Source: a virus
DNA length: 44,915 bases
Virus record (IMG/VR): IMGVR_UViG_3300033142_001338
Span: 1 to 44,915 of that record
Strand: one strand, 5' to 3'
The notes beneath the pieces were generated by a model that searched no databases, was not told where the DNA came from, and worked only from the letters and a program-made list of their open reading frames with translations. The stretch's first letter is position 1. The number at the start of each line of letters is the position of its first letter. This document shows, piece after piece, positions 14,622-21,542 of the stretch. The position numbers were made by a program, and so were the translations under genes.

Positions 14622-16538
14622 ATGATTAAGAAAGCATATTCTGTTCTATTGTTTTCACTGTTCTTTAGTTCGGTGTTACATGCTCAGGATGGACCCAAGT
14701 TAATCAATGAACCTGTAACAGAAGAAGTTATAGAAGTAATTGAATTTGAAAAATTGAAAACTCCTCAATCGGAAGTTGAAGACGCGATTCTATTCCTGTC
14801 TAAGCTTCCGAGCGAGGATGCTCAATTTATTCGATTCTTTTCTACCTATGCAGTACCTGCTGCTCAAAGGGAAGACGAAGTTCTAGTTCTTTCTTTTATT
14901 ATTCATAGTCTTATTGGGATTAGCGATGATCCCGATACTGGCAATGCTGGTGCCTACTATCCTCTTGCTGTACGTGACGACGATGACGTATTTAAGACTT
15001 ATCGTCAAGTGCCAGGAAGTGATACACTCTGGTGGATTGATCTTCGGGAATACAATTGGACCGCCGAAGCTTGGGAAACCATTAGTGACGGCGACGGCTA
15101 TTTTGCTGAACCGATTGTTACTGCTGATCGGAGTGGTGCTCTAAGGCTTCTTGCTGGCAATGCTATTGTGAGATCCGACTGGTTTCTTCATCATGCTATG
15201 AGCACAACTGCTCAACTAGATCTTGGTAAAGATATTAACTTTTACGATACTCTTCTGTACGCCAAGGCTACTAAAGCCCCGTCTACTATTGAAGAGTTTA
15301 GACAAGCATGGGGTTTAGACCTAACAAAAGCCAGAAAACTGGGAAATGAATATGGAACTCTAGTAACAAAAAGCAAGGCTGTTGCTACTCGTAATAGAAT
15401 GCTATTCGGGTATAGAACTGAACTAGGTTATCTTTACGAAACTTATGACGTTAATTTTCAGAATGGTAAGCGTGATTATCTTGAATCAATATTCTTAAAT
15501 AAAAGAATTGGTGGACCGCCAGATGTGTCTGATGCTGGTGAAGTATTTGCTAGTAACATGGTAGGTTTACAGGTATATGCACTTAGAGACGCTGCGGGAG
15601 ATCTTGTAGAATTCGGAGATCCTACTGTAGTCAGGCATATGGAAGACGTTCTCAGCGATCCTCGTGTAAGGGTTGCACACTCATGTTTGGATTGTCATGC
15701 ATCTGGACCTATTCCTTCTGAAAATACATTAGACGAATTTATTAGAGCAAATGCCAACTTAAAAACATATGATAAAGCTGATGCTCTTAGAATAAACAGA
15801 ACTTTACTTTCTGATAAATTTGAAGACTCTATTGCAGATAATCAGGTCTTATTTGCTAGAGCTGTTAAGAAAACTAATGGCCTTACTCCTACGGCAAATG
15901 GGTCAAAATATCTACAAAGAATTATTAGATACAACAGGTCAATTAATTTGGAGATTGCTGCATATGAATGTGGAACTACTCCAGAAGAATTAAGAACAAA
16001 GATCATGGAATCTCAATATAGATTTGGTGCTCGTTTGAAGTTGTTAGTAACAACTGGAGAATTGATTCCTAGAGATGTTTGGGAAGCACCAAGTGTAGAT
16101 GGAATTCCAGGTGGATTTCAGCAGGCCATGATTATGTTAAACGGCCTGACTATTGTGGAAGAAGAAGATCCAGGGATTCAAGTCCCAGTAGAAGAAGTTA
16201 TTATACAGGACGAAGTAGTGGAAGCTCCTCCTATTATTCAAGAAGTTGAAGAAGTTACTAATCCGCTTCGTGACCAAATTACTATACTTCAAGTAAGCTC
16301 ACAAAATGCAGAACTAAAAGCTGGGACAACGACTTTATTAACTCCTGCTGTTGGTTATCGTCTCTTCCCAACGGGTGAAGTTAGTGGTAGCTGGATTCAA
16401 GTTTACGCTATGGACGGGAAACTAGGGTATATCAAAGATACGATGGTCGAAGAAATCTCTGTGGATGTCCGAGAAGTAGAGGGAGATTTTAGCAGTCTAT
16501 CAAAAGAAAAATTAGAAGAGCTTATTAATAAAGAATAA
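14622..16538 (+). CDS. Exported c-type haem protein with SH3 tail
   Basis: 638 residues: signal peptide (KKAYSVLLFSLFFSSVLHAQ), a long alpha/beta region (about 45-330) without a family I recognise, a haem-attachment motif CLDCH at 355-359, a helical part, a Pro/Glu/Ile-Val linker (about 505-545), and a C-terminal SH3-like barrel (about 555-625, ending GKLGYIKDTMVEE). CxxCH covalently binds haem c outside the cytoplasm if host cytochrome maturation is present. Large CxxCH proteins with SH3 ends are frequent in Planctomycetes-type secretomes. Phage-encoded ones are very unusual. GAGGAAAG precedes the ATG. Confidence 0.75.
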   Translation: MIKKAYSVLLFSLFFSSVLHAQDGPKLINEPVTEEVIEVIEFEKLKTPQSEVEDAILFLSKLPSEDAQFIRFFSTYAVPAAQREDEVLVLSFIIHSLIGISDDPDTGNAGAYYPLAVRDDDDVFKTYRQVPGSDTLWWIDLREYNWTAEAWETISDGDGYFAEPIVTADRSGALRLLAGNAIVRSDWFLHHAMSTTAQLDLGKDINFYDTLLYAKATKAPSTIEEFRQAWGLDLTKARKLGNEYGTLVTKSKAVATRNRMLFGYRTELGYLYETYDVNFQNGKRDYLESIFLNKRIGGPPDVSDAGEVFASNMVGLQVYALRDAAGDLVEFGDPTVVRHMEDVLSDPRVRVAHSCLDCHASGPIPSENTLDEFIRANANLKTYDKADALRINRTLLSDKFEDSIADNQVLFARAVKKTNGLTPTANGSKYLQRIIRYNRSINLEIAAYECGTTPEELRTKIMESQYRFGARLKLLVTTGELIPRDVWEAPSVDGIPGGFQQAMIMLNGLTIVEEEDPGIQVPVEEVIIQDEVVEAPPIIQEVEEVTNPLRDQITILQVSSQNAELKAGTTTLLTPAVGYRLFPTGEVSGSWIQVYAMDGKLGYIKDTMVEEISVDVREVEGDFSSLSKEKLEELINKE

Positions 16539-16544
16539 TATTTT

Positions 16545-16615
16545 CTTCCACCAATAAAGGTGAGTTTTGCGGTTCTCATCCGAGGTGGAAGCATCACCAA
16601 AACCGCATATTTTTT
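16545..16615 (+). ncRNA. Pseudoknot leader element, copy 3
   Basis: Outer stem CTTCCACC (16545-16552) pairs with GGTGGAAG (16584-16591); other copies have CCATC/GATGG, so one pair has changed on both sides. Inner stem GGTGAG (16559-16564) pairs with CTCATCC (16575-16581). Loop TGCGGTT (16568-16574) pairs with AACCGCA (16601-16607), again a two-sided change. It is followed by T-rich sequence to 16615. It starts 6 bp after the haem-protein stop with no strong promoter, so read-through or RNA processing may supply it. Confidence 0.85.
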
Positions 16616-16656
16616 AAAGGGGAACTTTTATTCTTGTAAATAAATCTTATATAAGT

Positions 16657-16666
16657 GGTGTATAAT
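16657..16666 (+). promoter_or_regulatory. GGTGTATAAT promoter motif
   Basis: GGTG joined to TATAAT (16661-16666), 38 bp before the cytochrome-like gene at 16704 and just after pseudoknot copy 3. No good -35 at 16-18 bp. Confidence 0.5.
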
Positions 16667-16703
16667 AATAAATGGATTTCACTCACTTATTTAGGATTTT
16701 ACA

Positions 16704-17459
16704 ATGATTAAGAAAATTTTCTGCATATTCCTGGCAATTTGGACAGCCAGTAGTTCTCCTATTTTTGCTGGCGGTTTTAAAGGACGAAAAATCGTCTGTC
16801 AGCCAATAGTTAAGCAACAAATTATTCAAGATCACGTTGTTCAACAATTTAACGTTGTTGAAAATGTGGATGTAATTCAAAAGCAAGTTCAATTTGATGC
16901 TGATTATTTTCTAGGTATGAATGGTTATTATGATGTAGTTAATCAGTTGCAAGCCCAAGAGATTAATGCTGACAAAGATATAATCTTAAAGCAATCAGAA
17001 CAAGTGGACAGACTGATTAGACTTCTAGAAGAAAGCTTATTAAAAAATTCTACAAGTAATGCAAGTAATGATTCTCAACCAACCCAAGAAGAGCCAGTAG
17101 AAGAGCCACAGGACGATACAACAACGGTTGAGTCGACAGAAACAGACGGAATAGTCCAATTGAATCAAAAGGTTTTTACTATTTTCTCTGAGAATTGTTC
17201 TTCTTGTCATGGTCAATCTTCTCAAAAGGCTGGTTTGCAATTAGTAGGCGAAGAAGAAAACGGGGAGAAATGGTTGGCGGACCTCCCTTTGTCAGACAGA
17301 GTTTCTACTTATGATCATGTCGCTGGAATTAATCTTCAAGCAAGAGGTAAAAAGTTAATGCCTTTGGGCGGTCCAGCCCTTGCCGATGAAGATGTTGAAG
17401 CTATTCGTCTTTGGATGGTAGCAAAAACTGAGGAAAATAAGGAAGCGGTTGCTCAATAA
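16704..17459 (+). CDS. Exported cytochrome c-domain protein with VQ-rich N-terminus
   Basis: 251 residues: signal peptide (MIKKIFCIFLAIWTASSSPI, cleaved near AGG), a Val/Gln-rich region (IVKQQIIQDHVVQQFNVVEN) from about 35 to 65, a helical/acidic spacer, and a compact C-terminal cytochrome c domain. Haem ligands are C165, C168 and H169 (CSSCHG) and probably M219 in KKLMPLGGP. The sequence after CxxCH (QSSQKAGLQL) is like the planctomycete cytochrome domain ('...GGLRL'). It would carry or transfer electrons in the periplasm if matured. The VKQQ(I/V)(I/V)Q core is shared with the next gene, suggesting an exchanged domain. Confidence 0.8.
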   Translation: MIKKIFCIFLAIWTASSSPIFAGGFKGRKIVCQPIVKQQIIQDHVVQQFNVVENVDVIQKQVQFDADYFLGMNGYYDVVNQLQAQEINADKDIILKQSEQVDRLIRLLEESLLKNSTSNASNDSQPTQEEPVEEPQDDTTTVESTETDGIVQLNQKVFTIFSENCSSCHGQSSQKAGLQLVGEEENGEKWLADLPLSDRVSTYDHVAGINLQARGKKLMPLGGPALADEDVEAIRLWMVAKTEENKEAVAQ

Positions 17460-17498
17460 ATTTTTACACATTATTTTTTACTACAAGGTTAATATCAA

Positions 17499-17951
17499 AT
17501 GAAAACCAAACTCGCTATTTTTACCGCTTTTGTTGTGGGTGCAATCGCCGCCTGCATGATTATGCCCTCAGAAGCTGAGGCAACTGGCGGACTTTTTTCA
17601 CGTAGAAGAGTTGTTCAACGACAAAGAGTCGTAGTTCGGCCCCAAGTTCAACGAGTTGTCAAACAGCAAGTCGTTCAACAGAATAAGGTTGTCGAAAGAG
17701 TTATTGTTAATAACGGTCATTATGGTTATGGCGGACAACAGATTATCCAGAGAAATGTTATCGCCGTTCCTCAAAGAACCCTTAGAATTGTAGAAGTACC
17801 ACAAGTACAGCTTCAAAGAAGTTATGTAATTCAAAGAAATCAGGTCGGCAATGTTCTTAACGTTCAACGTAGAAATGTTGTCGAAGTACAAAAACAAAAA
17901 GTTCGCGGTAATAAAATTATTGTCGAACAAAACGTAATTAGAGGTTACTAA
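17499..17951 (+). CDS. Exported Val/Gln/Arg-rich repeat protein
   Basis: 150 residues: signal peptide (KLAIFTAFVVGAIAACMIM..., cleavage near AEA), then almost entirely V-Q-R-x repeats such as RVVKQQVVQQNKVVERVIV, with a short GHYGYGG patch. Alternating hydrophobic and polar residues predict long beta strands, possibly an amyloid-like or solenoid surface protein. It shares the VKQQ core with the upstream cytochrome protein. CAAGGTTAAT precedes the ATG. No catalytic residues visible. The low complexity makes homology searches unreliable. Confidence 0.7.
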   Translation: MKTKLAIFTAFVVGAIAACMIMPSEAEATGGLFSRRRVVQRQRVVVRPQVQRVVKQQVVQQNKVVERVIVNNGHYGYGGQQIIQRNVIAVPQRTLRIVEVPQVQLQRSYVIQRNQVGNVLNVQRRNVVEVQKQKVRGNKIIVEQNVIRGY

Positions 17952-17952
17952 A

Positions 17953-18294
17953 ATGGGAATTGGTTCCATGAAGGATAGAGCGGTAAATAACTTTACTGCT
18001 AAAAATCCTACTGCTGCATTTGATCCTGCGTCAGTTATTTTAATTGTTGACTTGATCATGCAGTTTATTCAAATGTTTCAAGACTGTAAGAAAGACGCCG
18101 ACGAAGCCGTGGAACATGCTAAGAATCCAACATTCTTAATGAAGAGAATCGTTCATCTGCGAACTCGCAGAGAGCTTGGAAGAAAAGCTTATAAAGAACA
18201 CGGTAGAGATATGGCTGAAGCTATTATTGAGGCTGGCGGTGACGTTACTCTCGAAGAAATGGTAGCAGCTTACGACGAAATCGAAAACAATTAA
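17953..18294 (+). CDS. Small helical protein
   Basis: 113 residues starting 1 bp after the previous stop. It has a hydrophobic segment at about 24-42 (FDPASVILIVDLIMQFIQMF) then charged helices (DADEAVEHAKNP, RIVHLRTRRELGRKAYKEHG) and an acidic end. No signal peptide. It could be membrane-associated or a small virion component. It is the last gene before a terminator and so closes the exported-protein transcript. Confidence 0.7.
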   Translation: MGIGSMKDRAVNNFTAKNPTAAFDPASVILIVDLIMQFIQMFQDCKKDADEAVEHAKNPTFLMKRIVHLRTRRELGRKAYKEHGRDMAEAIIEAGGDVTLEEMVAAYDEIENN

Positions 18295-18314
18295 GTTTTC
18301 TTTTTAAATAATTA

Positions 18315-18348
18315 AACCAGTGGCCTCAAAAGGGTTGCTGGTTTTTTT
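18315..18348 (+). terminator. Intrinsic terminator closing the exported-protein cluster
   Basis: AACCAG (18315-18320) pairs with CTGGTT (18338-18343) and the stem can extend inward through G-U pairs to CCT/AGG. It is followed by seven T. The ~70 bases from here to the next promoter show nothing else I can support. Confidence 0.8.
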
Positions 18349-18417
18349 ATTAATTACACTGTACCACCTAAGCCGTACACGTTAGCAAATTCTTTTTAGA
18401 AACAGTGGAGAAACTAA

Positions 18418-18445
18418 TTGACATTGACGATACTGTTAGTATAAT
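18418..18445 (+). promoter_or_regulatory. Sigma70-type promoter
   Basis: TTGACA (18418-18423), 16-bp spacer, TATAAT (18440-18445). The predicted start near 18452 is 29 bp before the ATG at 18481. Confidence 0.85.
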
Positions 18446-18480
18446 ATCTTATGTACAACCTATTTTATTATGGAGCTTAC

Positions 18481-18996
18481 ATGAATATTTTTGTTTTAAA
18501 TCAAGACCCAGTTATTGCAGCTCAACAACACTGTGATAAACACTGTGTTAAAATGGTTTTAGAACTATACCAACAGCTTGGCTCTGCCTTGCGTCGTCAT
18601 GGTGCTACTGACAGCGTGATGCCAGTTACTCAAAAGGGAACCCCTCTCAAAGGCGGTTATCATAATCACCCGTGTACTCGATGGGTTGGAGACAGCAGAA
18701 AAAACTTTGCCTGGGCCTGCGAACATGCCATCGGTCTAGCAGAAGAATACACTTACCGTTACGGCAAAAGACATGCTTGTCATGACGGCATTCTAAAGAT
18801 GCAAAAGCTTGCACACATGATTCCTCACGGCAAACTAACGGCATTTGCTCAGGCTATGCCAGACGAATACAGGAATGCTGATGCGGTTACTGCATATAAA
18901 AGCTACTACGTACTAGATAAGTATAAGAACATTCAAATGACTTGGACTAAGCGTAAATGTCCAAACTGGTTTAAGGAAAGGGTTGATAATGTCTGA
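18481..18996 (+). CDS. Conserved phage protein of unknown function ('CDKHCVKM' family)
   Basis: 171 residues. The opening MNIFVLNQDPVIAAQQHCDK followed by HCVKMVLELYQ is the hallmark of a protein family widespread in T4-like and marine phages (MNIFVLDxDPxxAAxxHCDKHVxKM). Conserved His, Cys and Asp at the start, then HNHPCTRWVG near 60, suggest a metal- or nucleic-acid-related role, but I know of no established function. The ATG 18481 has GGAGC at the right distance; an upstream ATG at 18451 lies at the transcription start and is less likely. Confidence 0.8.
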   Translation: MNIFVLNQDPVIAAQQHCDKHCVKMVLELYQQLGSALRRHGATDSVMPVTQKGTPLKGGYHNHPCTRWVGDSRKNFAWACEHAIGLAEEYTYRYGKRHACHDGILKMQKLAHMIPHGKLTAFAQAMPDEYRNADAVTAYKSYYVLDKYKNIQMTWTKRKCPNWFKERVDNV

Positions 18997-19174
18997 TAAA
19001 TGTAAAGCTCGATACGTCGTAGAACAAATTGATTGTGATAATGACAATAGAATCACGCCCAATGAAAGAGTTTGGAAAATTCGGGATCTTCAAACTGATC
19101 ATCTTGGTTTTGCATCTTATATGACAGAAGAAAGAGCAAAAGTTGCAGCGGAAAGGAAAAATTGGTCGCCGTGA
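18989..19174 (+). CDS. Small hypothetical protein
   Basis: 61 residues. The ATG overlaps the previous stop (TAATG..TGA), and AAGGAAAGGG lies just upstream. The stretch VEQIDCDNDNRITPNERVW is EF-hand-like (DCDNDNRITPNE), but only one copy is present and the calcium loop is imperfect. Function unknown. Confidence 0.6.
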   Translation: MSDKCKARYVVEQIDCDNDNRITPNERVWKIRDLQTDHLGFASYMTEERAKVAAERKNWSP

Positions 19175-19821
19175 TATCTCATGAGAAAAATTTTATATTC
19201 ATACACATTCCTAGATGTGCTGGAAATTCTATAGAAAAAGTATTGGAAAAATGGTCTAAAGAACTTAGATCAGCGTCTGCTTTACAACGTCAAGGTTTTA
19301 GGCCTAATTTCTCAGAAAGACATTTTACTTTAAATCAATATGCTGACGAAGTAGATATCTCAAAGTTTTTTTCTTTTGCTATAGTTCGGCATCCTTTAAC
19401 AAGAATGCGGTCTATATACAAATGGGGCATTGAAATTATGCCAAAAATAATTAGAGGAGAATCTGCTAATTTTAAGAATCATCATACTTGGAAAAGTAAA
19501 AGTTTTGATGAATGGGTGCAGTCTGAAGAATGGATGCGGTCAAGACAAGTGATATATAAAAATAAAAAAGGAAAAATAATTCCAGCATTTAATAAAACTC
19601 AAAGAGAATGGCTTTGTATTAATAATAAAATTCGCATAGATTATTATGGAAAATTTGAAGATTTAAATAATTCTTGGGGTTATGTTTGCAACAAATTGAA
19701 TATTAATGAACCTTTGCCGTTTATGCACAGCACGTCAAATTCAAACATTGACTGTAGTAAAAAAACCCAGGCAATTATTGAAAACCATTTTAAAGAAGAT
19801 TATGAAGAATTTAATTATTAA
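19162..19821 (+). CDS. Sulfotransferase family protein
   Basis: 219 residues with both PAPS-binding elements. The 5'-phosphosulfate loop is FIFIHIPRCAGNSIEKVL at 11-28, and the 3'-phosphate site is FAIVRHPLTRMRSIYKW at 72-88. This matches the carbohydrate sulfotransferase (Sulfotransfer_2-like) family, which transfers sulfate from PAPS to sugars. No membrane anchor, so it acts in the cytoplasm on a soluble or lipid-linked glycan. TTG 19162 has AAGG 5-6 bases upstream; GTG 19171 is an alternative that overlaps the previous stop (GTGA). It could sulfate products of the phage glycosyltransferases. Confidence 0.85.
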   Translation: MVAVISHEKNFIFIHIPRCAGNSIEKVLEKWSKELRSASALQRQGFRPNFSERHFTLNQYADEVDISKFFSFAIVRHPLTRMRSIYKWGIEIMPKIIRGESANFKNHHTWKSKSFDEWVQSEEWMRSRQVIYKNKKGKIIPAFNKTQREWLCINNKIRIDYYGKFEDLNNSWGYVCNKLNINEPLPFMHSTSNSNIDCSKKTQAIIENHFKEDYEEFNY

Positions 19822-19824
19822 ACA

Positions 19825-19852
19825 TTGACAATCAAGATTTTTAGATTATACT
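19825..19852 (+). promoter_or_regulatory. Sigma70-type promoter for tRNA cluster
   Basis: TTGACA (19825-19830), 16-bp spacer, TATACT (19847-19852). The start near 19859 begins a ~90-nt leader before tRNA-Ile. The transcript can continue through three tRNAs and pseudoknot copy 4 into tnpB-like and ssb. Confidence 0.8.
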
Positions 19853-19867
19853 TATTACATAGTTAGG

Positions 19868-19922
19868 AGATCTTGCTGTTCCCACTAAGTGTTCAGATCT
19901 TTAAAAGTAGATCGGCTGGGAA
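19868..19922 (+). ncRNA. Structured leader of tRNA cluster (possible divergent pseudoknot)
   Basis: AGATCT (19868-19873) can pair with AGATCT (19895-19900). The enclosed TTCCCA (19879-19884) pairs with TGGGAA (19917-19922), and CTT/AAG can close the loop, giving the same topology as the seven-copy family but with no shared sequence or T-tract. GATCT (19896-19900) can instead pair with AGATC (19909-19913), so alternative folds exist. Confidence 0.4.
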
Positions 19923-19948
19923 TTATCAGGACGGTAATCAACAAACAT

Positions 19949-20022
19949 GCGGCAGTAGCTTAGTTGGTTAAAGCCCCGTTCTTATAAAGCGGAGATCGCT
20001 GGTTCAAGTCCAGCCTGCCGTA
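19949..20022 (+). tRNA. tRNA-Ile (TAT)
   Basis: Acceptor GCGGCAG (19949-19955) pairs with CTGCCGT (20015-20021), discriminator A. Anticodon stem CCGTT/AGCGG, loop CTTATAA, anticodon TAT at 19983-19985. T-arm GCTGG-TTCAAGT-CCAGC. It reads ATA, a codon that suits an AT-rich phage in a host where it is rarer. Isoleucine identity assumes standard decoding of ATA. Confidence 0.93.
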
Positions 20023-20026
20023 CTTT

Positions 20027-20100
20027 GGCAACGTAGCTCAATTGGTTAGAGTACTGGACTGTCGATCCAGTGGTTGCGGGTTCAAGTCCCGTCGTTGTCG
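20027..20100 (+). tRNA. tRNA-Asp (GTC)
   Basis: Acceptor GGCAACG (20027-20033) pairs with CGTTGTC (20093-20099), discriminator G. Anticodon stem CTGGA/TCCAG, loop CTGTCGA, anticodon GTC at 20061-20063. T-arm GCGGG-TTCAAGT-CCCGT. It starts 4 bp after tRNA-Ile. Confidence 0.95.
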
Positions 20101-20111
20101 CTTTAAAACTT

Positions 20112-20183
20112 GGCCTGATAGTTAAACGGATATAACAAGGGTCTTCTAAACCCTAGTTCGAGGTTCGATTCCTCGTCGGGCTA
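20112..20183 (+). tRNA. tRNA-Arg (TCT)
   Basis: Acceptor GGCCTGA (20112-20118) pairs with TCGGGCT (20176-20182), discriminator A. Anticodon stem AGGGT/ACCCT, loop CTTCTAA, anticodon TCT at 20145-20147, reading AGA, which is common in these genes. T-arm CGAGG-TTCGATT-CCTCG. Pseudoknot copy 4 follows after 5 bp. Confidence 0.94.
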
Positions 20184-20188
20184 CTGTA

Positions 20189-20259
20189 CTTCCATCAACA
20201 AAGGCAAGTTTTACGGTTCTTGGCCGAGATGGAAGGGTGAACAAAACCGTCATTTTTTT
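20189..20259 (+). ncRNA. Pseudoknot leader element, copy 4
   Basis: Outer stem CTTCCATC (20189-20196) with GATGGAAG (20228-20235). Inner stem GGCAAG (20203-20208) with CTTGGCC (20219-20225), one bulge. Loop ACGGTT (20213-20218) pairs with AACCGT (20245-20250), followed by CATTTTTTT. It lies between tRNA-Arg and the tnpB-like start (20278), so it forms the 5' leader of the tnpB-like/ssb message after tRNA processing. Confidence 0.85.
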
Positions 20260-20277
20260 AAAAAAGGAAAAACACAA

Positions 20278-21531
20278 ATGATTAAGTTCAAAAGAAATGC
20301 CAAATTTTGGGGATTAGATCTTTCAGAGCTTGAAGAAGATTTTAAAAAAGAACTTGAAACTCAGAGAAGAATTTCTAAGCATGTTAGAAATATGATTAGA
20401 AATGGTGAAATTACATGGATTACATCAGATAAAGATCTTATACTTGCAGATGGAACCAAGCAAACAAAAGCAAAATTTAAGGATTCTATTTCTTATTTGT
20501 TTGACGAAGATGCTTGCAGCGAATCAATGAAACGCAACTGCGTGATAACTGTCCTTCATAGTTACCGTGGCTACTGGCAAAGAAATAAAGACAGGATTCT
20601 TGACATCAAATGTCCTATTGGATTTAAGTATAAATCTTTTAGGTTTAACGAGGCCGCGATTAAGGTTGATAAAGAAAATAAAGTTCTTCTTGTTAAAACA
20701 ATGTATATGCCTACAGGTAAATTTAGAAAAGTCCCCTACAAGTATAGTTTAAAGGAAGATCTTATTACAAAAAAAGAGTTTGGCGGCAACATTTCTTTCA
20801 CGCAAAAATGCTTTGTTGCTGGAATTAATGTTGAAGTAAATGAATACGTTTCCAATGATATCCTTGCTTTCGATATTAATAAAGATTCTAAATCTTGGAT
20901 ATATTTTAATGACGGAACTGTAATCACTAAGCCCGAAACCTTGATTAAGTTAGAAAAAGAAATCAAAGAAATTAATCATTCTTTAGACAAAGATAAAAAG
21001 GTTCCGATTAAAAAGAGAGAATTAAGATCTAAACAACGTAGAAAGCTAAGATTGCAAATTCAAAAAAAGCACCAAAAAGCCAATGGAATTGTTTTTAAAA
21101 TTTGTAAAGATATTCTGTCAACAGTTATTAAAAACAAGCAATTACTTTGCATTGACGGTGTAAGCATTGCGACAGCTGGAACTTTTGGGCAAGATAAAAT
21201 TATCCCAAATCTGCGAACAATGTGTGAAAATCAAGGAGTTCCTTTTTATGTAACTCCTACTACAAATACTTCTAGAAGGTGTGCTCTTTGTGGACACATA
21301 CATAAAAATAACAGAAAAACTGCTGACGAATTTCACTGCATTGAATGCGGGCATCAAGACAACGCGCAATTAAACGCAGCGCATAATATTGCCCATACAG
21401 GAAAAAGATTCTTAGACGTTGGAGTTCCTTTTGGGAGTTGGGATCATCGAAATGCGGATAAGTTAGTCGAAGAATATACTGTTGGCGACAAAGCTGAAAA
21501 CTCAGAAGAAATGGCAATTGATTTTGAATAA
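20278..21531 (+). CDS. TnpB-like (OrfB/Cas12-ancestor) protein, probably nuclease-impaired
   Basis: 417 residues, the usual TnpB size. Order: N-terminal basic/helical part, RuvC-I (LAFDINKDS, D199), a Lys/Arg-rich helix, RuvC-II (LLCIDGVSIATAG, D293 where TnpB has Glu), zinc ribbon C335/C338 and C354/C357, and RuvC-III (HQDNAQLNAAHNI). Counting back from NAA, the positions of the usual catalytic Asp (DRDxNAA) are N362 and Q364; an Asp sits one place earlier (D361). So two of three acidic sites are altered. The last residues EEMAIDFE copy the tail of the SSB encoded 11 bp downstream. No TnpA or element ends are seen. A domesticated, RNA-guided binding protein is a reasonable reading. Confidence 0.85.
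   Translation: MIKFKRNAKFWGLDLSELEEDFKKELETQRRISKHVRNMIRNGEITWITSDKDLILADGTKQTKAKFKDSISYLFDEDACSESMKRNCVITVLHSYRGYWQRNKDRILDIKCPIGFKYKSFRFNEAAIKVDKENKVLLVKTMYMPTGKFRKVPYKYSLKEDLITKKEFGGNISFTQKCFVAGINVEVNEYVSNDILAFDINKDSKSWIYFNDGTVITKPETLIKLEKEIKEINHSLDKDKKVPIKKRELRSKQRRKLRLQIQKKHQKANGIVFKICKDILSTVIKNKQLLCIDGVSIATAGTFGQDKIIPNLRTMCENQGVPFYVTPTTNTSRRCALCGHIHKNNRKTADEFHCIECGHQDNAQLNAAHNIAHTGKRFLDVGVPFGSWDHRNADKLVEEYTVGDKAENSEEMAIDFE
21508..21531 (+). repeat. Tail repeat shared with ssb, copy A
   Basis: The last 24 bases of the tnpB-like gene match the last 24 bases of ssb (21888-21911) at 22 positions, including an unbroken ATTGATTTTGAATAA. They encode EMAIDFE and EMSIDFE. Confidence 0.85.
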
Positions 21532-21542
21532 GGGAATAATGA

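Noticed and set aside
18315-18417. A further RNA gene between terminator and promoter
   Set aside because: About 70 bases after the terminator show only weak, short pairings.
18989-19174. EF-hand calcium-binding protein
   Set aside because: Only one imperfect loop (DCDNDNRITPNE) in a 61-residue protein; too weak to name.
20189-20259. Copy 4 as the guide RNA of the TnpB-like gene
   Set aside because: Known TnpB guides come from the 3' end of the gene and element end. This RNA lies 5' of the gene and has six relatives elsewhere without tnpB. Kept only as a possible binding target.
20278-21531. An active IS200/IS605-type insertion sequence
   Set aside because: No TnpA, no subterminal palindromes or element ends seen, and the gene is closely packed between a leader RNA and ssb with altered RuvC residues.
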